DNA from: Bacillota bacterium
GTDB lineage: Bacteria; Bacillota_I; Bacilli_A; Erysipelotrichales; Erysipelotrichaceae
Assembly: GCA_023426935.1 (NCBI GenBank)
Contig: JAEZBR010000052.1
Location: 1-53,533 of the forward strand
Direction of reading: 5' to 3'
Length of the DNA: 53,533 bases
A program made the translations under genes and the position numbers. The notes beneath the pieces were generated by a model, which was not told the origin of the DNA, did not search any database, and saw only the letters and a list, made by a program, of their open reading frames with translations. This document shows, piece after piece, positions 15,873 to 24,155 of this stretch. The first letter of the stretch is position 1. Every line of letters starts with the position of its first letter.

Positions 15873-18383
15873 TTAAGCTGAACAGCTCTCACAATCATTC
15901 GGATCCAATGCTTTACTACGAACATAATAGATTGTCTTCACTTTACATTCCCAAGCTAAAACATATAGATTCAGTAACTGGCTCATCTTGTAATCGTTGG
16001 TAATCCAGAGATTGAAGCTCTGAGCCTGATCGATGTGCCTTTGTCGGATTCCCGCCGCTTTTACTGACCAGGTTTGATCGATCAGATGCGCATTCTTATA
16101 GATCCAATAGGTCGTCGGATTCAAATCCGGTGCAACCCGCGGTAAGATTGCTCCCTTCTTTTCTTCGAGGTAGAATCTTTCCATGATTGGATCTAAGCCG
16201 GCGGTTGTTCCGATTAAAATCGAAGTTGAACTGGTCGGAGCAGATGCCATCAGATACGCATTCCGCAATCCGGATTCCTTAACTTCTTTTTCTAGCTTTA
16301 CCCATCTTTCCGTTATATAGTTTCTTGCTTGGAAATACTCTCCGGTTTGCCAGTCGCTGCCTTCAAAGTACTCATAACTTCCTCTTTCTTTCGCCAACTT
16401 ATTACTGGCCTTGATTGCGGCGTATCCTAACTCTTCGAATAATTCATCCGCGAATTTTAAATGTTCCTGACTTTCCCACTTAATGCCTTTCTTCGCTAAC
16501 AAATGATGATATCCGGAAACCCCTAAACCAATACTGCGATATTTTTTATTGGTAATCTCGGAATTAGGTACCGGGTAAAAATTCAGATCGATAACATTAT
16601 CTAGTGCTCTAACTACCGTGTCGACTAACTCTTCGATCTTTTCGTTTGTTTCCGGTAAATGGCCTAAACAAATACTCGCTAAGTTACAGACCACATAATC
16701 TCCGGGCTTGACGGTATTTACGATAACCGGATCGCCGTCTTTAGTCTCAATTGTCTGAGAAACAAAATTACTGCTGGACATATTCTGGGCAATCTCGGTA
16801 CATAAGTTTGAACAGTAGATCATTCCCTGATGTTTGTTCGGATTTGCTTTATTAACCGCATCCCGATAGAAAGCGAATGGTGTACCCGTTTCAACCGCAG
16901 ATTTTAGAATCAACCGTACTAATTCTTTTAGGTTAATTACTCGTTTTGAGATGCGTTGATCCTTGACGCAATCAAGATACTTCTTTTCCCATTCATCCCC
17001 AAAGGAATCTTCTAGGGCATAACCTTTGACCAACAAGATATCATGCGGATCCATTAAGTACCAATCTTGGTCAATGTTCTCTTTAACTTTCTTCCAGAAG
17101 AGATCGGGATAACAAACGGCCGGGAAAACATCATGTGCTTTCATCCGATCATCGCCGTTATTCGTTCTTAACTGTAAGAATTCCGGCAAGTCTTTATGCC
17201 AAGCATCTAAATATACCGCAACTGCGCCAGCCCTGACGCCTAACTGATCAACCGCAACGGCTGTATCGTTGATTACTCTAATCCATCTGATTACACCGCC
17301 GGAAGCCCCTTGGAAACCCCGGATACTGCCGCCCCGACTTCTTACCTTCCCTAGATACATTCCCATGCCACCACCATATTTACTGACTTGGGCAAAGTTG
17401 GAAATACTGCGATAAATTCCTTCCAAACTATCCGGAACAGTATCCACAAAACAACTAGACAACTGATGGTAAGGTTTCCTAGCGTTTGCCATCGTTGGCG
17501 TTGCCATGGTTACTAATTCTAAGCTAAGCATGTCGTAATACTTCTTAACCCAACTTAAGCGGTCTTTAGTTTCTTTTAAAGCTAAATGTAACGCAATCCC
17601 CAGATACATTTCCTGCGGTGATTCTAGTAACACATGACGGCGATTGATAATTAGATATCTTTGAATCAAAAGATCCAAGCCTGAATAAGTAAATAAGTCG
17701 TTACGGCTTTCATCGATTAACTCAGCAGCTTCATCTATTTCTCGATGGGAATATCCTTGTAAAATATAGTCTCCGTATAGATCCTCATTGGTTAAATAAA
17801 CTAATTTTTCATAGAAAGAATTGAGACCGAGATTCTTCTGATGCAGATGTAACTGGTAATGGAAACGATAAGAAAGTAACCGACCTGCAATCTTTTCCCA
17901 CTGCGGTTCTTCCTTGCTGGTCATTTCTTCCCCTGCCTTAATCAAAAGATCTAAGCGACGGAAAAGATCCATCTCATCTTTATCCATTTCTTTAAATTTA
18001 AAGGCGAGTTTTTCTAAATCATATTCCGGAAAATCTTTTTGGATTTTTACCAATACCGGTTCAATATCCGGATCTTTAACGACCTCAAGCAGTTCTTTTC
18101 GTTGATTTCTCAATGCGGTTCTTTTTTCGCGATAGAGAATATAACTTTTGGCGACCGCATATTGGTCGTTCTTCATTAAAACCTGTTCAACCGTATCTTG
18201 AATCAATTCGACTCCACAAGACTCTTGATCGGAAAGTTTCGCTTCGATCTGATTTAGATAATCTTCTAGTTGTTCCGTACTTGCTTGCGAATTGACGCTG
18301 ATAAATGCTTTCGCGATTGCCTTGCTAATCTTATTCCGGTCATAAGCGACCGTTGTCCCGTTACGTTTAATGATACTCTTCAT
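15873..18383 (-). CDS. nrdA: class I ribonucleotide reductase, alpha subunit
   Basis: Catalytic subunit reducing NDPs to dNDPs. Residues 1-90 are an ATP-cone (IIKRNGTTVAYDRNKISKAI), so overall activity is likely under dATP/ATP control. The core has SSCFVDTVPDSLEGIY (first redox Cys), the active-site loop NLCTEI, and a C-terminal CESC pair (Cys831, Cys834) that passes electrons from thioredoxin. Its 836 aa are complete. An AGGAGG site lies eight bases before the start. I saw no NrdR box in the short upstream gap. Confidence 0.97.
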   Translation of the reverse strand: MKSIIKRNGTTVAYDRNKISKAIAKAFISVNSQASTEQLEDYLNQIEAKLSDQESCGVELIQDTVEQVLMKNDQYAVAKSYILYREKRTALRNQRKELLEVVKDPDIEPVLVKIQKDFPEYDLEKLAFKFKEMDKDEMDLFRRLDLLIKAGEEMTSKEEPQWEKIAGRLLSYRFHYQLHLHQKNLGLNSFYEKLVYLTNEDLYGDYILQGYSHREIDEAAELIDESRNDLFTYSGLDLLIQRYLIINRRHVLLESPQEMYLGIALHLALKETKDRLSWVKKYYDMLSLELVTMATPTMANARKPYHQLSSCFVDTVPDSLEGIYRSISNFAQVSKYGGGMGMYLGKVRSRGGSIRGFQGASGGVIRWIRVINDTAVAVDQLGVRAGAVAVYLDAWHKDLPEFLQLRTNNGDDRMKAHDVFPAVCYPDLFWKKVKENIDQDWYLMDPHDILLVKGYALEDSFGDEWEKKYLDCVKDQRISKRVINLKELVRLILKSAVETGTPFAFYRDAVNKANPNKHQGMIYCSNLCTEIAQNMSSSNFVSQTIETKDGDPVIVNTVKPGDYVVCNLASICLGHLPETNEKIEELVDTVVRALDNVIDLNFYPVPNSEITNKKYRSIGLGVSGYHHLLAKKGIKWESQEHLKFADELFEELGYAAIKASNKLAKERGSYEYFEGSDWQTGEYFQARNYITERWVKLEKEVKESGLRNAYLMASAPTSSTSILIGTTAGLDPIMERFYLEEKKGAILPRVAPDLNPTTYWIYKNAHLIDQTWSVKAAGIRQRHIDQAQSFNLWITNDYKMSQLLNLYVLAWECKVKTIYYVRSKALDPNDCESCSA

Positions 18384-18452
18384 TTATTCACCCTCCTGCA
18401 GTATAACGATAAATGAATTACGACCGCATTGCAATCGTTCTTGCTTGATAAT

Positions 18453-18482
18453 TAAAGAAAAACAGGAATTATTCTCCTGTTT
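18453..18482 (-). terminator. intrinsic terminator after glyA
   Basis: The reverse strand has AAACAGGA, a seven-base loop, TCCTGTTT and then TTCTTTAATT. It begins directly after the glyA stop codon and closes the tdk-to-glyA gene run. Confidence 0.8.
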
Positions 18483-19709
18483 TCATTCTGGTTTTATTGG
18501 CTTATCTTTTGTTAAGATATTAACTTGTTCCAAGACTTCTTTTTTAACGGTTTCATCTTCCGGATGATGAGCGATTAAGGAAATTAGTTTCCCTACTTTC
18601 TCAAATTCCTTTTCCTTAAATCCTCTGGTAGTCATTGCTGGGGTACCGACTCGGATACCGCTAGTTTGGAAAGGCTTCTCGGTGTCGAAAGGAATCGCAT
18701 TCTTATTGACCGTAATATGTACCTGATCCAACAGCGTCTCAACTTGTTTGCCGGTTAAAGAAACCGAAGCTTTCGTATCGACTAGCACCATATGATTATC
18801 GGTACCGCCGCTGACAATTCGGAACCCTTCTTCTTCCAAGGTTTTACATAATTGCTTGGCATTCTTTAAAATCTGCTGTTGATAGACTTTAAATTCCGGC
18901 TGCATCGCTTCATAGAAACAAACGGCTTTCCCAGCTACCACATGACATAACGGACCGCCCTGAATCTGTGGAAAGACAGCTTTATCTAGTTGCGCCGCAT
19001 ATTGTTGTTTACATAAAACCAAGCCGCCTCTAGGTCCTCTTAAAGTCTTATGAGTCGTACTGGTCACAAAATCGGCATATGGGATGGGACTAGGATGTAA
19101 GCCTACCGCAACCAAACCGGCGATATGTGCCATATCGACCATTAAATAAGCACCTACTTCATCCGCGATCGCTCTGAATTTTTCATAGTCGATTGTTCGG
19201 GCATAAGCCGAAGCGCCTGCCACAATCATCTTAGGATGTAAATATAAAGCTAACTTCCTAATTTCATCATAATCGATCATCTCGGTCTCTTTATTAACCC
19301 CATAACCGAAACAATCGTAAGTCATGCCGGAAAAACTTAAATGATAACCATGGGTTAAGTGACCGCCGGCATCTAAAGACATCCCTAAGATACGATCGCC
19401 CGGCTGCAGAACTGCCCGATAAGCTGCCATGTTGGCTTGCGAGCCGGAATGCGGTTGAACATTGGCATGATCGGCTTTGAATAATTCACAAGCTCGGTCT
19501 CTAGCTAGATTTTCCGCTTCATCGACATTGACACACCCGCCATAATATCGTTTTCCGGGATATCCTTCCGCATACTTGTTGGTCATGACACTTCCTACCG
19601 CTTCTCTTACTTCATCCGAAACGAAGTTTTCCGAAGCGATTAATTCGATATTCTCCTTCTGCCGCTTTTCTTCATTCTCGATCGTCTTAAATAATTGCTG
19701 GTCTCTCAT
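18483..19709 (-). CDS. glyA: serine hydroxymethyltransferase
   Basis: PLP enzyme that interconverts serine and glycine and charges tetrahydrofolate with a one-carbon unit. The PLP lysine lies in VTSTTHKTLRGPRGG, and the N terminus has the typical LIASENFVS. Its 408 aa are normal. It overlaps tsaC by four bases (ATGA). It feeds the same folate pool as folD and fhs elsewhere in the window. Confidence 0.98.
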   Translation of the reverse strand: MRDQQLFKTIENEEKRQKENIELIASENFVSDEVREAVGSVMTNKYAEGYPGKRYYGGCVNVDEAENLARDRACELFKADHANVQPHSGSQANMAAYRAVLQPGDRILGMSLDAGGHLTHGYHLSFSGMTYDCFGYGVNKETEMIDYDEIRKLALYLHPKMIVAGASAYARTIDYEKFRAIADEVGAYLMVDMAHIAGLVAVGLHPSPIPYADFVTSTTHKTLRGPRGGLVLCKQQYAAQLDKAVFPQIQGGPLCHVVAGKAVCFYEAMQPEFKVYQQQILKNAKQLCKTLEEEGFRIVSGGTDNHMVLVDTKASVSLTGKQVETLLDQVHITVNKNAIPFDTEKPFQTSGIRVGTPAMTTRGFKEKEFEKVGKLISLIAHHPEDETVKKEVLEQVNILTKDKPIKPE

Positions 19710-20320
19710 GGCTTCTCCTTTAGATATGGTTGTATCTGTTCGAAGGTGATCTCACCTTGTCTCAATATCTTAAGCGGAAAACTAGTCAGATCAACGATTG
19801 TGCTAGGAATAGCCGACAAGGAATGACCTTTGACGACCGCTGCAATTCTTCCGTCCAACTGTGCTAGTACTTCATTTTGATCATTCGCAGCCTTTTCACC
19901 GGACATATTTGCGCTGGTAACCAACAATGGTCCTACTTCTTCAAGTAACGCTAAGACATATTTATCATCCGGCATCCGAATCGCAATCGTATCTTTACCA
20001 TTGGTCGCATAATCCGGAATCACGCTTTTCTTCTTCACAATTATTGTAAGCGCTCCTGGCATTAAATGTTTAACTACTTCCGAATATTCTGGGTTAAGAA
20101 AGGCAACTTGGTCAATTTGTTCGATACTGCTTACCATTAGCGGGAAAGGTTTATTCGCATCGCGTTGTTTCGCTAGTTTCAACCGATTAACCGCCATCTC
20201 ACTATCATATCTAATTCCTAAACCATAAACGGTATCGGTTGGGAAAGCGACAACTTGACCATCTCTAATCAGTTCGGTAATAAGTTCAAACTGGTCTTTC
20301 GCTAATACTTTCGTTTCCAT
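19706..20320 (-). CDS. tsaC: L-threonylcarbamoyladenylate synthase (Sua5/YrdC/YwlC family)
   Basis: Makes threonylcarbamoyl-AMP from threonine, bicarbonate and ATP for t6A37 of ANN-reading tRNAs. Typical stretches are AFPTDTVYGLGI, KQRDANKPFPLMV and VTSANMSGEKA. It has 204 aa, the short TsaC form without the extra Sua5 domain. It lies between prmC and glyA, as ywlC does in Bacillus. Confidence 0.93.
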   Translation of the reverse strand: METKVLAKDQFELITELIRDGQVVAFPTDTVYGLGIRYDSEMAVNRLKLAKQRDANKPFPLMVSSIEQIDQVAFLNPEYSEVVKHLMPGALTIIVKKKSVIPDYATNGKDTIAIRMPDDKYVLALLEEVGPLLVTSANMSGEKAANDQNEVLAQLDGRIAAVVKGHSLSAIPSTIVDLTSFPLKILRQGEITFEQIQPYLKEKP

Positions 20321-20330
20321 GTTTTTTCCT

Positions 20331-21185
20331 TCAGTCTAAGTTCTGGTAGATAAATAACATCCGGTCTTTTCCTTCAATATCTTTCAATACTTCTTTTCGA
20401 CACTCGGGAAAATATTCGTTCGCCAAAGATAACAAAGCTTCTTTTTGATCATAGCCAATCTCAAAGGCCATAAAACTTCTTTCGTTTAATACTTCTTTCG
20501 CTCTACTTAACAATTTACGATAAAAATAGAGTCCGTCTTCGCCTCCGAATAAAGCGACATGCGGTTCGTAGTCTTTCACACTGGCATCGATTTTCTGTTG
20601 CTTAGGAATATATGGCGGATCGGAAATCAGAATATCTAACTTAAGCTTTTTTTCAATTAGTGGTTCCAACATATCGCCTTGGAAGTAATCGACTTTCGCG
20701 TTCAATAATTTAGCGTTTTCTTTCGCGACTGCCAAGGCATCCTTGCTGATATCGCTGCCAATCATTTCGACGCGTGGTTCTTCTAGATTAATCGTAATGC
20801 CAATTTCGCCGCAACCGGTTCCGATATCTGCGACTTTAATCTTCCCCGAAGGAAAATAAGTATCGATATCGATCAAAATATTCGCGACTAATTCTTCCGT
20901 CTCACAGCGCGGAATCAAAACATCTTTTCCGACTTTAAATTTCCGCCCATAGAACCATTGGTAGCCTAAGATATAGGCTAAAGGCTCTCCGGTACTTAGT
21001 CTATTAACCCCAGCCTCAAACTTTTCTAAGATATCTTGGGGAACTTCTTCATCATAATCCCGATAAAGATCGCCGCTGTTCGTATTCGCAAGTTCTAGCA
21101 ATAAAACCTGCGCGGCTTCCGAATATACATTAACGGTTTCTAATTTTTTTTGAGCTTCCTTAAGGACTTTACGATAACTGGCCAC
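20331..21185 (-). CDS. prmC: release factor glutamine methyltransferase PrmC, with DPPY in place of NPPY
   Basis: SAM-dependent enzyme that methylates the GGQ glutamine of peptide release factors. The N-terminal helical domain is followed by the SAM site VADIGTGCGEIGI and by the catalytic motif SDPPYIP. In the family this motif is nearly always NPPY; here the Asn is Asp, which is seen in N6-adenine methyltransferases but is unusual in PrmC. Length (284 aa) and position directly after prfA support PrmC. Two bases separate it from prfA. Confidence 0.93.
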   Translation of the reverse strand: MASYRKVLKEAQKKLETVNVYSEAAQVLLLELANTNSGDLYRDYDEEVPQDILEKFEAGVNRLSTGEPLAYILGYQWFYGRKFKVGKDVLIPRCETEELVANILIDIDTYFPSGKIKVADIGTGCGEIGITINLEEPRVEMIGSDISKDALAVAKENAKLLNAKVDYFQGDMLEPLIEKKLKLDILISDPPYIPKQQKIDASVKDYEPHVALFGGEDGLYFYRKLLSRAKEVLNERSFMAFEIGYDQKEALLSLANEYFPECRKEVLKDIEGKDRMLFIYQNLD

Positions 21186-21187
21186 GA

Positions 21188-22273
21188 TTATTTCTCTTCT
21201 CCGGCAATCTTGGCTTTCTGATCGGCAGCTAGTAAAGCTCCGATTAAATCTTCCATATGACCGTCAATAATTCGGTCTAACTGATTAACGGTATAACCGA
21301 TGCGATGATCGGTGACCCGGTTCTGGGGATAATTATAGGTTCTAATCTTCTCTGCCCGATCTCCGGTTCCAATCTTGGACCGGACAATATCTTGTTTCTC
21401 GCTATCCTGTTTCTGTTTGTAATAATCATATACTCGGGCTTGAATTGTCCGCATGGCCGTCTCGCGGTTCTCAATCTGGGAACGCCCTTCTTGGGCATTG
21501 ACGCTGATTCCTGTCGGAATATGTACGATCCGTACCGCAGAATCAGTTTTATTGATATGCTGACCACCGGCACCTGAGGCTCGATGGGTCTCTATAGATA
21601 AGTCTTTAGGATCGATCGTGATATCCGCATCCATGACATCCGGTAAACACAAAACCGTCGCGGTGGAAGTATGAATCCGCCCTTGAGATTCGGTCTTCGG
21701 AACTCTTTGAACCCGATGGGAACCCGATTCGAATCTTAATTTTCCATATGCTCCATTTCCCTTAACAATAAAGGAAATCTGTGAAAAACCGCCAGCCTCG
21801 CAAGGCGAAGCTTCAACCACTGAAATCTTATACCCTAAGGATTCGCAATACTTGTTATACATCCGGTAAAGATCGCCGGCAAAGATATTCGCTTCGTCGC
21901 CACCGACCGCTCCTCTGATTTCCATGATTGCGTCTTTATCTTCATTAGGATCCTTCGGAATCAATAACATTTCCAAGCGATCCAAAATCTCTTTTTGGCG
22001 TTCTTCTAAACTTTCAATCTCATTCTTCGCCATCTCCATGATCTCGGGATCGGAATCCTTACTTAATTCCTTCGCTTCTTTCAAAGCCTGGTCATTCTTT
22101 GTTAATTCTTCATACTCACTGACCGGAGCTTCCAATAAAGCCTGTTCCTTACCCAACTTCGCATATTGTTTCGAATCAGAAATATTATTCGGATCCATTA
22201 ATAAAGACGTTAACTGTTGATAACGTTCCTTCATTCCTTCGAGTCTGCTGATCATCTTGTTACTGTAATCCAT
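21188..22273 (-). CDS. prfA: peptide chain release factor 1
   Basis: Recognises UAA and UAG and triggers peptide release at the ribosome. The GGQ loop lies in HRASGAGGQHINKTDSAV, and the rest matches RF1 through the C terminus. The start at 22273 has AGGAGG five bases before it; the longer in-frame form starting at 22342 would add a hydrophobic stretch foreign to RF1. The protein is 361 aa. The stop-codon specificity tripeptide falls in the expected region, but I did not assign it residue by residue. Confidence 0.97.
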   Translation of the reverse strand: MDYSNKMISRLEGMKERYQQLTSLLMDPNNISDSKQYAKLGKEQALLEAPVSEYEELTKNDQALKEAKELSKDSDPEIMEMAKNEIESLEERQKEILDRLEMLLIPKDPNEDKDAIMEIRGAVGGDEANIFAGDLYRMYNKYCESLGYKISVVEASPCEAGGFSQISFIVKGNGAYGKLRFESGSHRVQRVPKTESQGRIHTSTATVLCLPDVMDADITIDPKDLSIETHRASGAGGQHINKTDSAVRIVHIPTGISVNAQEGRSQIENRETAMRTIQARVYDYYKQKQDSEKQDIVRSKIGTGDRAEKIRTYNYPQNRVTDHRIGYTVNQLDRIIDGHMEDLIGALLAADQKAKIAGEEK

Positions 22274-22291
22274 ATATCCTCCTTCGATAAT

Positions 22292-22297
22292 TTTATA
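22292..22297 (-). promoter_or_regulatory. putative extended -10 promoter of prfA
   Basis: The reverse strand reads TGG-TATAAA, an extended -10, about 20 bases before the prfA start and just behind the terminator of the preceding gene. No clear -35 is seen. Confidence 0.45.
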
Positions 22298-22315
22298 CCA
22301 TAAGAATACTACGGG

Positions 22316-22340
22316 AATAAAAAGAAGGCTACTAGCCTTC
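22316..22340 (-). terminator. intrinsic terminator between the amidotransferase-like gene and prfA
   Basis: GAAGGC, a five-base loop and GCCTTC, followed by TTTTTATT on the reverse strand. The stop codon TAG of the upstream gene lies in the loop. Confidence 0.8.
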
Positions 22341-22997
22341 AATCATTGAAACAAAATAAGCTAACACTTCTTTACCGTCAACACTATCCGGATTGGGGTA
22401 ATCGAAGCTCATCCTTTCCGGATGGAACTGAACTCCCCAAATCGGCTTGGACGCATGTTTAACCGCTTCGATAACGCCATCGGTTGCTTTAGCCTGAACT
22501 ACTAAGCCTTTTCCTAATTTATCGATGGCTTGATGATGAGCGGAATTGAAAATACCTTTAATGCCGTATAACGGATATAAGAAGGAATCCGGTTTGATTA
22601 CCACTTCATGTAAGCTGTCTTTCTCATTCAGATGACGATGTTCCAATCCGGCTTTCTTATTCTCTAGAAAATAGCTTGGCAGGTCTTGGATTAGACTGCC
22701 ATTGAAATACACATTAATAATCTGAATGCCCCGACAGATTCCTAATATAGGTTTATTGGCTTTTTCATACTTTTCCAACAAGGCCAATTGGGTTTTATCT
22801 AAGGCTTCATCGATCTCAACCGAACCATCAATCATCTGATTATAACGCCAAGGATTCACATCGGTTCCGCCCGGTAATAGTAAGGCGTCACAATCTTCCT
22901 TCAATTCCAAAGAATTTACTGTTTCAGCGCCTAAATGTTTAAGGGCACTGATATAACGGAAGGTTTCTTTTTCCGTGTCCGCGATTTGAATTCTCAT
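22332..22997 (-). CDS. class I glutamine-amidotransferase-like hydrolase (PuuD/peptidase C26 type)
   Basis: A 221-residue stand-alone class I amidotransferase-like hydrolase. The nucleophile Cys lies in PILGICRGIQIIN, the His and Glu in WGVQFHPER, and PGGTDVNPWRY gives the oxyanion strand. This matches the gamma-glutamyl-GABA hydrolase (PuuD)/peptidase C26 group, which cleaves gamma-glutamyl amides. The true substrate is not predictable: no polyamine genes are nearby. Its ATG overlaps the tdk stop (ATGA), so it is coupled to thymidine kinase, and a terminator follows. Confidence 0.85.
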   Translation of the reverse strand: MRIQIADTEKETFRYISALKHLGAETVNSLELKEDCDALLLPGGTDVNPWRYNQMIDGSVEIDEALDKTQLALLEKYEKANKPILGICRGIQIINVYFNGSLIQDLPSYFLENKKAGLEHRHLNEKDSLHEVVIKPDSFLYPLYGIKGIFNSAHHQAIDKLGKGLVVQAKATDGVIEAVKHASKPIWGVQFHPERMSFDYPNPDSVDGKEVLAYFVSMIEG

Positions 22998-23611
22998 CGT
23001 TCTAACTTCTCCGCAAATTTATTGGGTTTCCCCGGGACGACATGACAATGACGGCATCGCGCTTCATAACTTTCTGAAGCTCCCACTAAAATGATCGGGT
23101 CATTATAATTAGCCGGCGAGCCGTTGACAATTCTTTGGGTTCTGGTAGCCGGAGCTCCGCACTTAACACAAACCGCCGTCAGCTTCGTAACGAATTCAGC
23201 CTGAGTGATCAAACTGGGCATCGTACTGAATGGTTCGCCTCTAAAATCCGTATCTAATCCGGCAACCATCACTCTTTTACCTTGGCGGCATAAAGTATCG
23301 CAGACTTGAATAATGTCATTATCCAAGAACTGTACTTCATCAATCGCAACCACGTCGGTATCCGGAGTTACATGATCCATAATCTCGGCGGCCTTTTTAA
23401 CTACAATACTATCCACAAAGCTTCCCGCATGAGAAGCTACCATCGTATCTGAGTATCGATTATCGATATAGGGTTTAAAGACCATTACTTTCTTCTTGGC
23501 GAATTCCAAGACCTTGATCCGTCTGATCAATTCCTCGGTTTTCCCCGCAAACATACATCCGCAAATTACTTCCATAAAACCCGGTCGATATAAATTATAC
23601 ATTTCTGCCAT
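22994..23611 (-). CDS. tdk: thymidine kinase
   Basis: Phosphorylates thymidine to dTMP in salvage. The P-loop is GCMFAGKTEEL; the later DEVQFLD holds the catalytic Glu region. Zinc-binding CVKCGAPA and CRHC form the lasso base seen in bacterial type II thymidine kinases. The start at 23611 has GAGGTG six bases upstream, giving 205 aa. It sits behind rpmE and before prfA, as in Bacillus subtilis. Confidence 0.96.
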   Translation of the reverse strand: MAEMYNLYRPGFMEVICGCMFAGKTEELIRRIKVLEFAKKKVMVFKPYIDNRYSDTMVASHAGSFVDSIVVKKAAEIMDHVTPDTDVVAIDEVQFLDNDIIQVCDTLCRQGKRVMVAGLDTDFRGEPFSTMPSLITQAEFVTKLTAVCVKCGAPATRTQRIVNGSPANYNDPIILVGASESYEARCRHCHVVPGKPNKFAEKLER

Positions 23612-23635
23612 AACTATCACCTCAACTCTGATTCC

Positions 23636-23641
23636 ATTATA
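23636..23641 (-). promoter_or_regulatory. putative -10 of the tdk run
   Basis: A TATAAT on the reverse strand, 25-30 bases before the tdk start and behind the rpmE terminator. The -35 region is A/T-rich and unconvincing. Confidence 0.45.
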
Positions 23642-23686
23642 TCTGCCATTTTTTTACAATAAAAGTCTTGACTTTATTTTTCCATG

Positions 23687-23711
23687 AAAAAAGGACACTT
23701 TCATGTCCTTT
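23687..23711 (-). terminator. intrinsic terminator after rpmE
   Basis: The reverse strand has AAAGGACA, a six-base loop and TGTCCTTT, running into six Ts. It lies right behind the rpmE stop codon. Confidence 0.9.
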
Positions 23712-23715
23712 AAAC

Positions 23716-24060
23716 TTACTCCGCGGTTTTCGCAACGGCTTTTTTAACCGGTGCTTTTTTAACTGCTTTGGTTTCGGTCTTCTTAACTGGCTTTACTTCC
23801 GCCTTGGCTTCGGTTTTAACTTCCTTTGCCGGTTTCGCAACTTCCTCTTCAGCCTTTTCGCCTAAGCCATACTTCCGATTAAATCTTTCGATCTGACCGG
23901 CAGCCTGTGCAAATCTCTGCTTGCCTGTATAGAATGGATGACAATTCGAGCAAGTATCTACTCGGATTTCTTTCTTGGTTGAATGAGTTTCAAACTCATT
24001 ACCACAGGATGTGCAGACGACCTTAGTCTTATAGACTGTTGGATGAATACCTTTTTTCAT
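23716..24060 (-). CDS. rpmE: ribosomal protein L31, zinc type, with Lys/Ala-rich tail
   Basis: Large-subunit ribosomal protein. The first 68 residues carry the zinc-type pattern with CTSCG and CSNCHPFYTGKQRF (four cysteines), then the conserved RFNRKYG. Unlike the usual 66-80 aa form, it has an extra tail of about 45 residues built of Lys, Ala, Glu, Val and Pro (KKAPVKKAVAKTAE at the end), likely disordered and able to bind RNA. The gene stands alone between its own promoter and terminator. Confidence 0.96.
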   Translation of the reverse strand: MKKGIHPTVYKTKVVCTSCGNEFETHSTKKEIRVDTCSNCHPFYTGKQRFAQAAGQIERFNRKYGLGEKAEEEVAKPAKEVKTEAKAEVKPVKKTETKAVKKAPVKKAVAKTAE

Positions 24061-24124
24061 TTTTTACGTCTCCCTTCCGCCTTGAATCTCTCTGTCAATT
24101 CAAAGTAAGTTCAATTGCTTGTCT

Positions 24125-24153
24125 ATCTTAGCATGCTAACAAAACTAATTCAA
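24125..24153 (-). promoter_or_regulatory. putative rpmE promoter overlapping a 12-base palindrome
   Basis: On the reverse strand, TTGAAT, 17 bases, then TAAGAT, about 65 bases before rpmE. The perfect palindrome TTAGCATGCTAA (24128-24139) overlaps the -10 and part of the spacer, and could be an operator. No known regulator matches by eye. Confidence 0.5.
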
Positions 24154-24155
24154 TC

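Noticed and set aside
18384..18452. Possible NrdR box before nrdA
   Set aside because: No pair of sequences resembling the 16-base NrdR consensus (ACACTATATATAGTGT) was found in the gap.
21305..22220. Two plus-strand frames of 90-98 codons opposite prfA
   Set aside because: Shadows of the prfA coding frame; codon composition and lack of a ribosome site speak against real genes.
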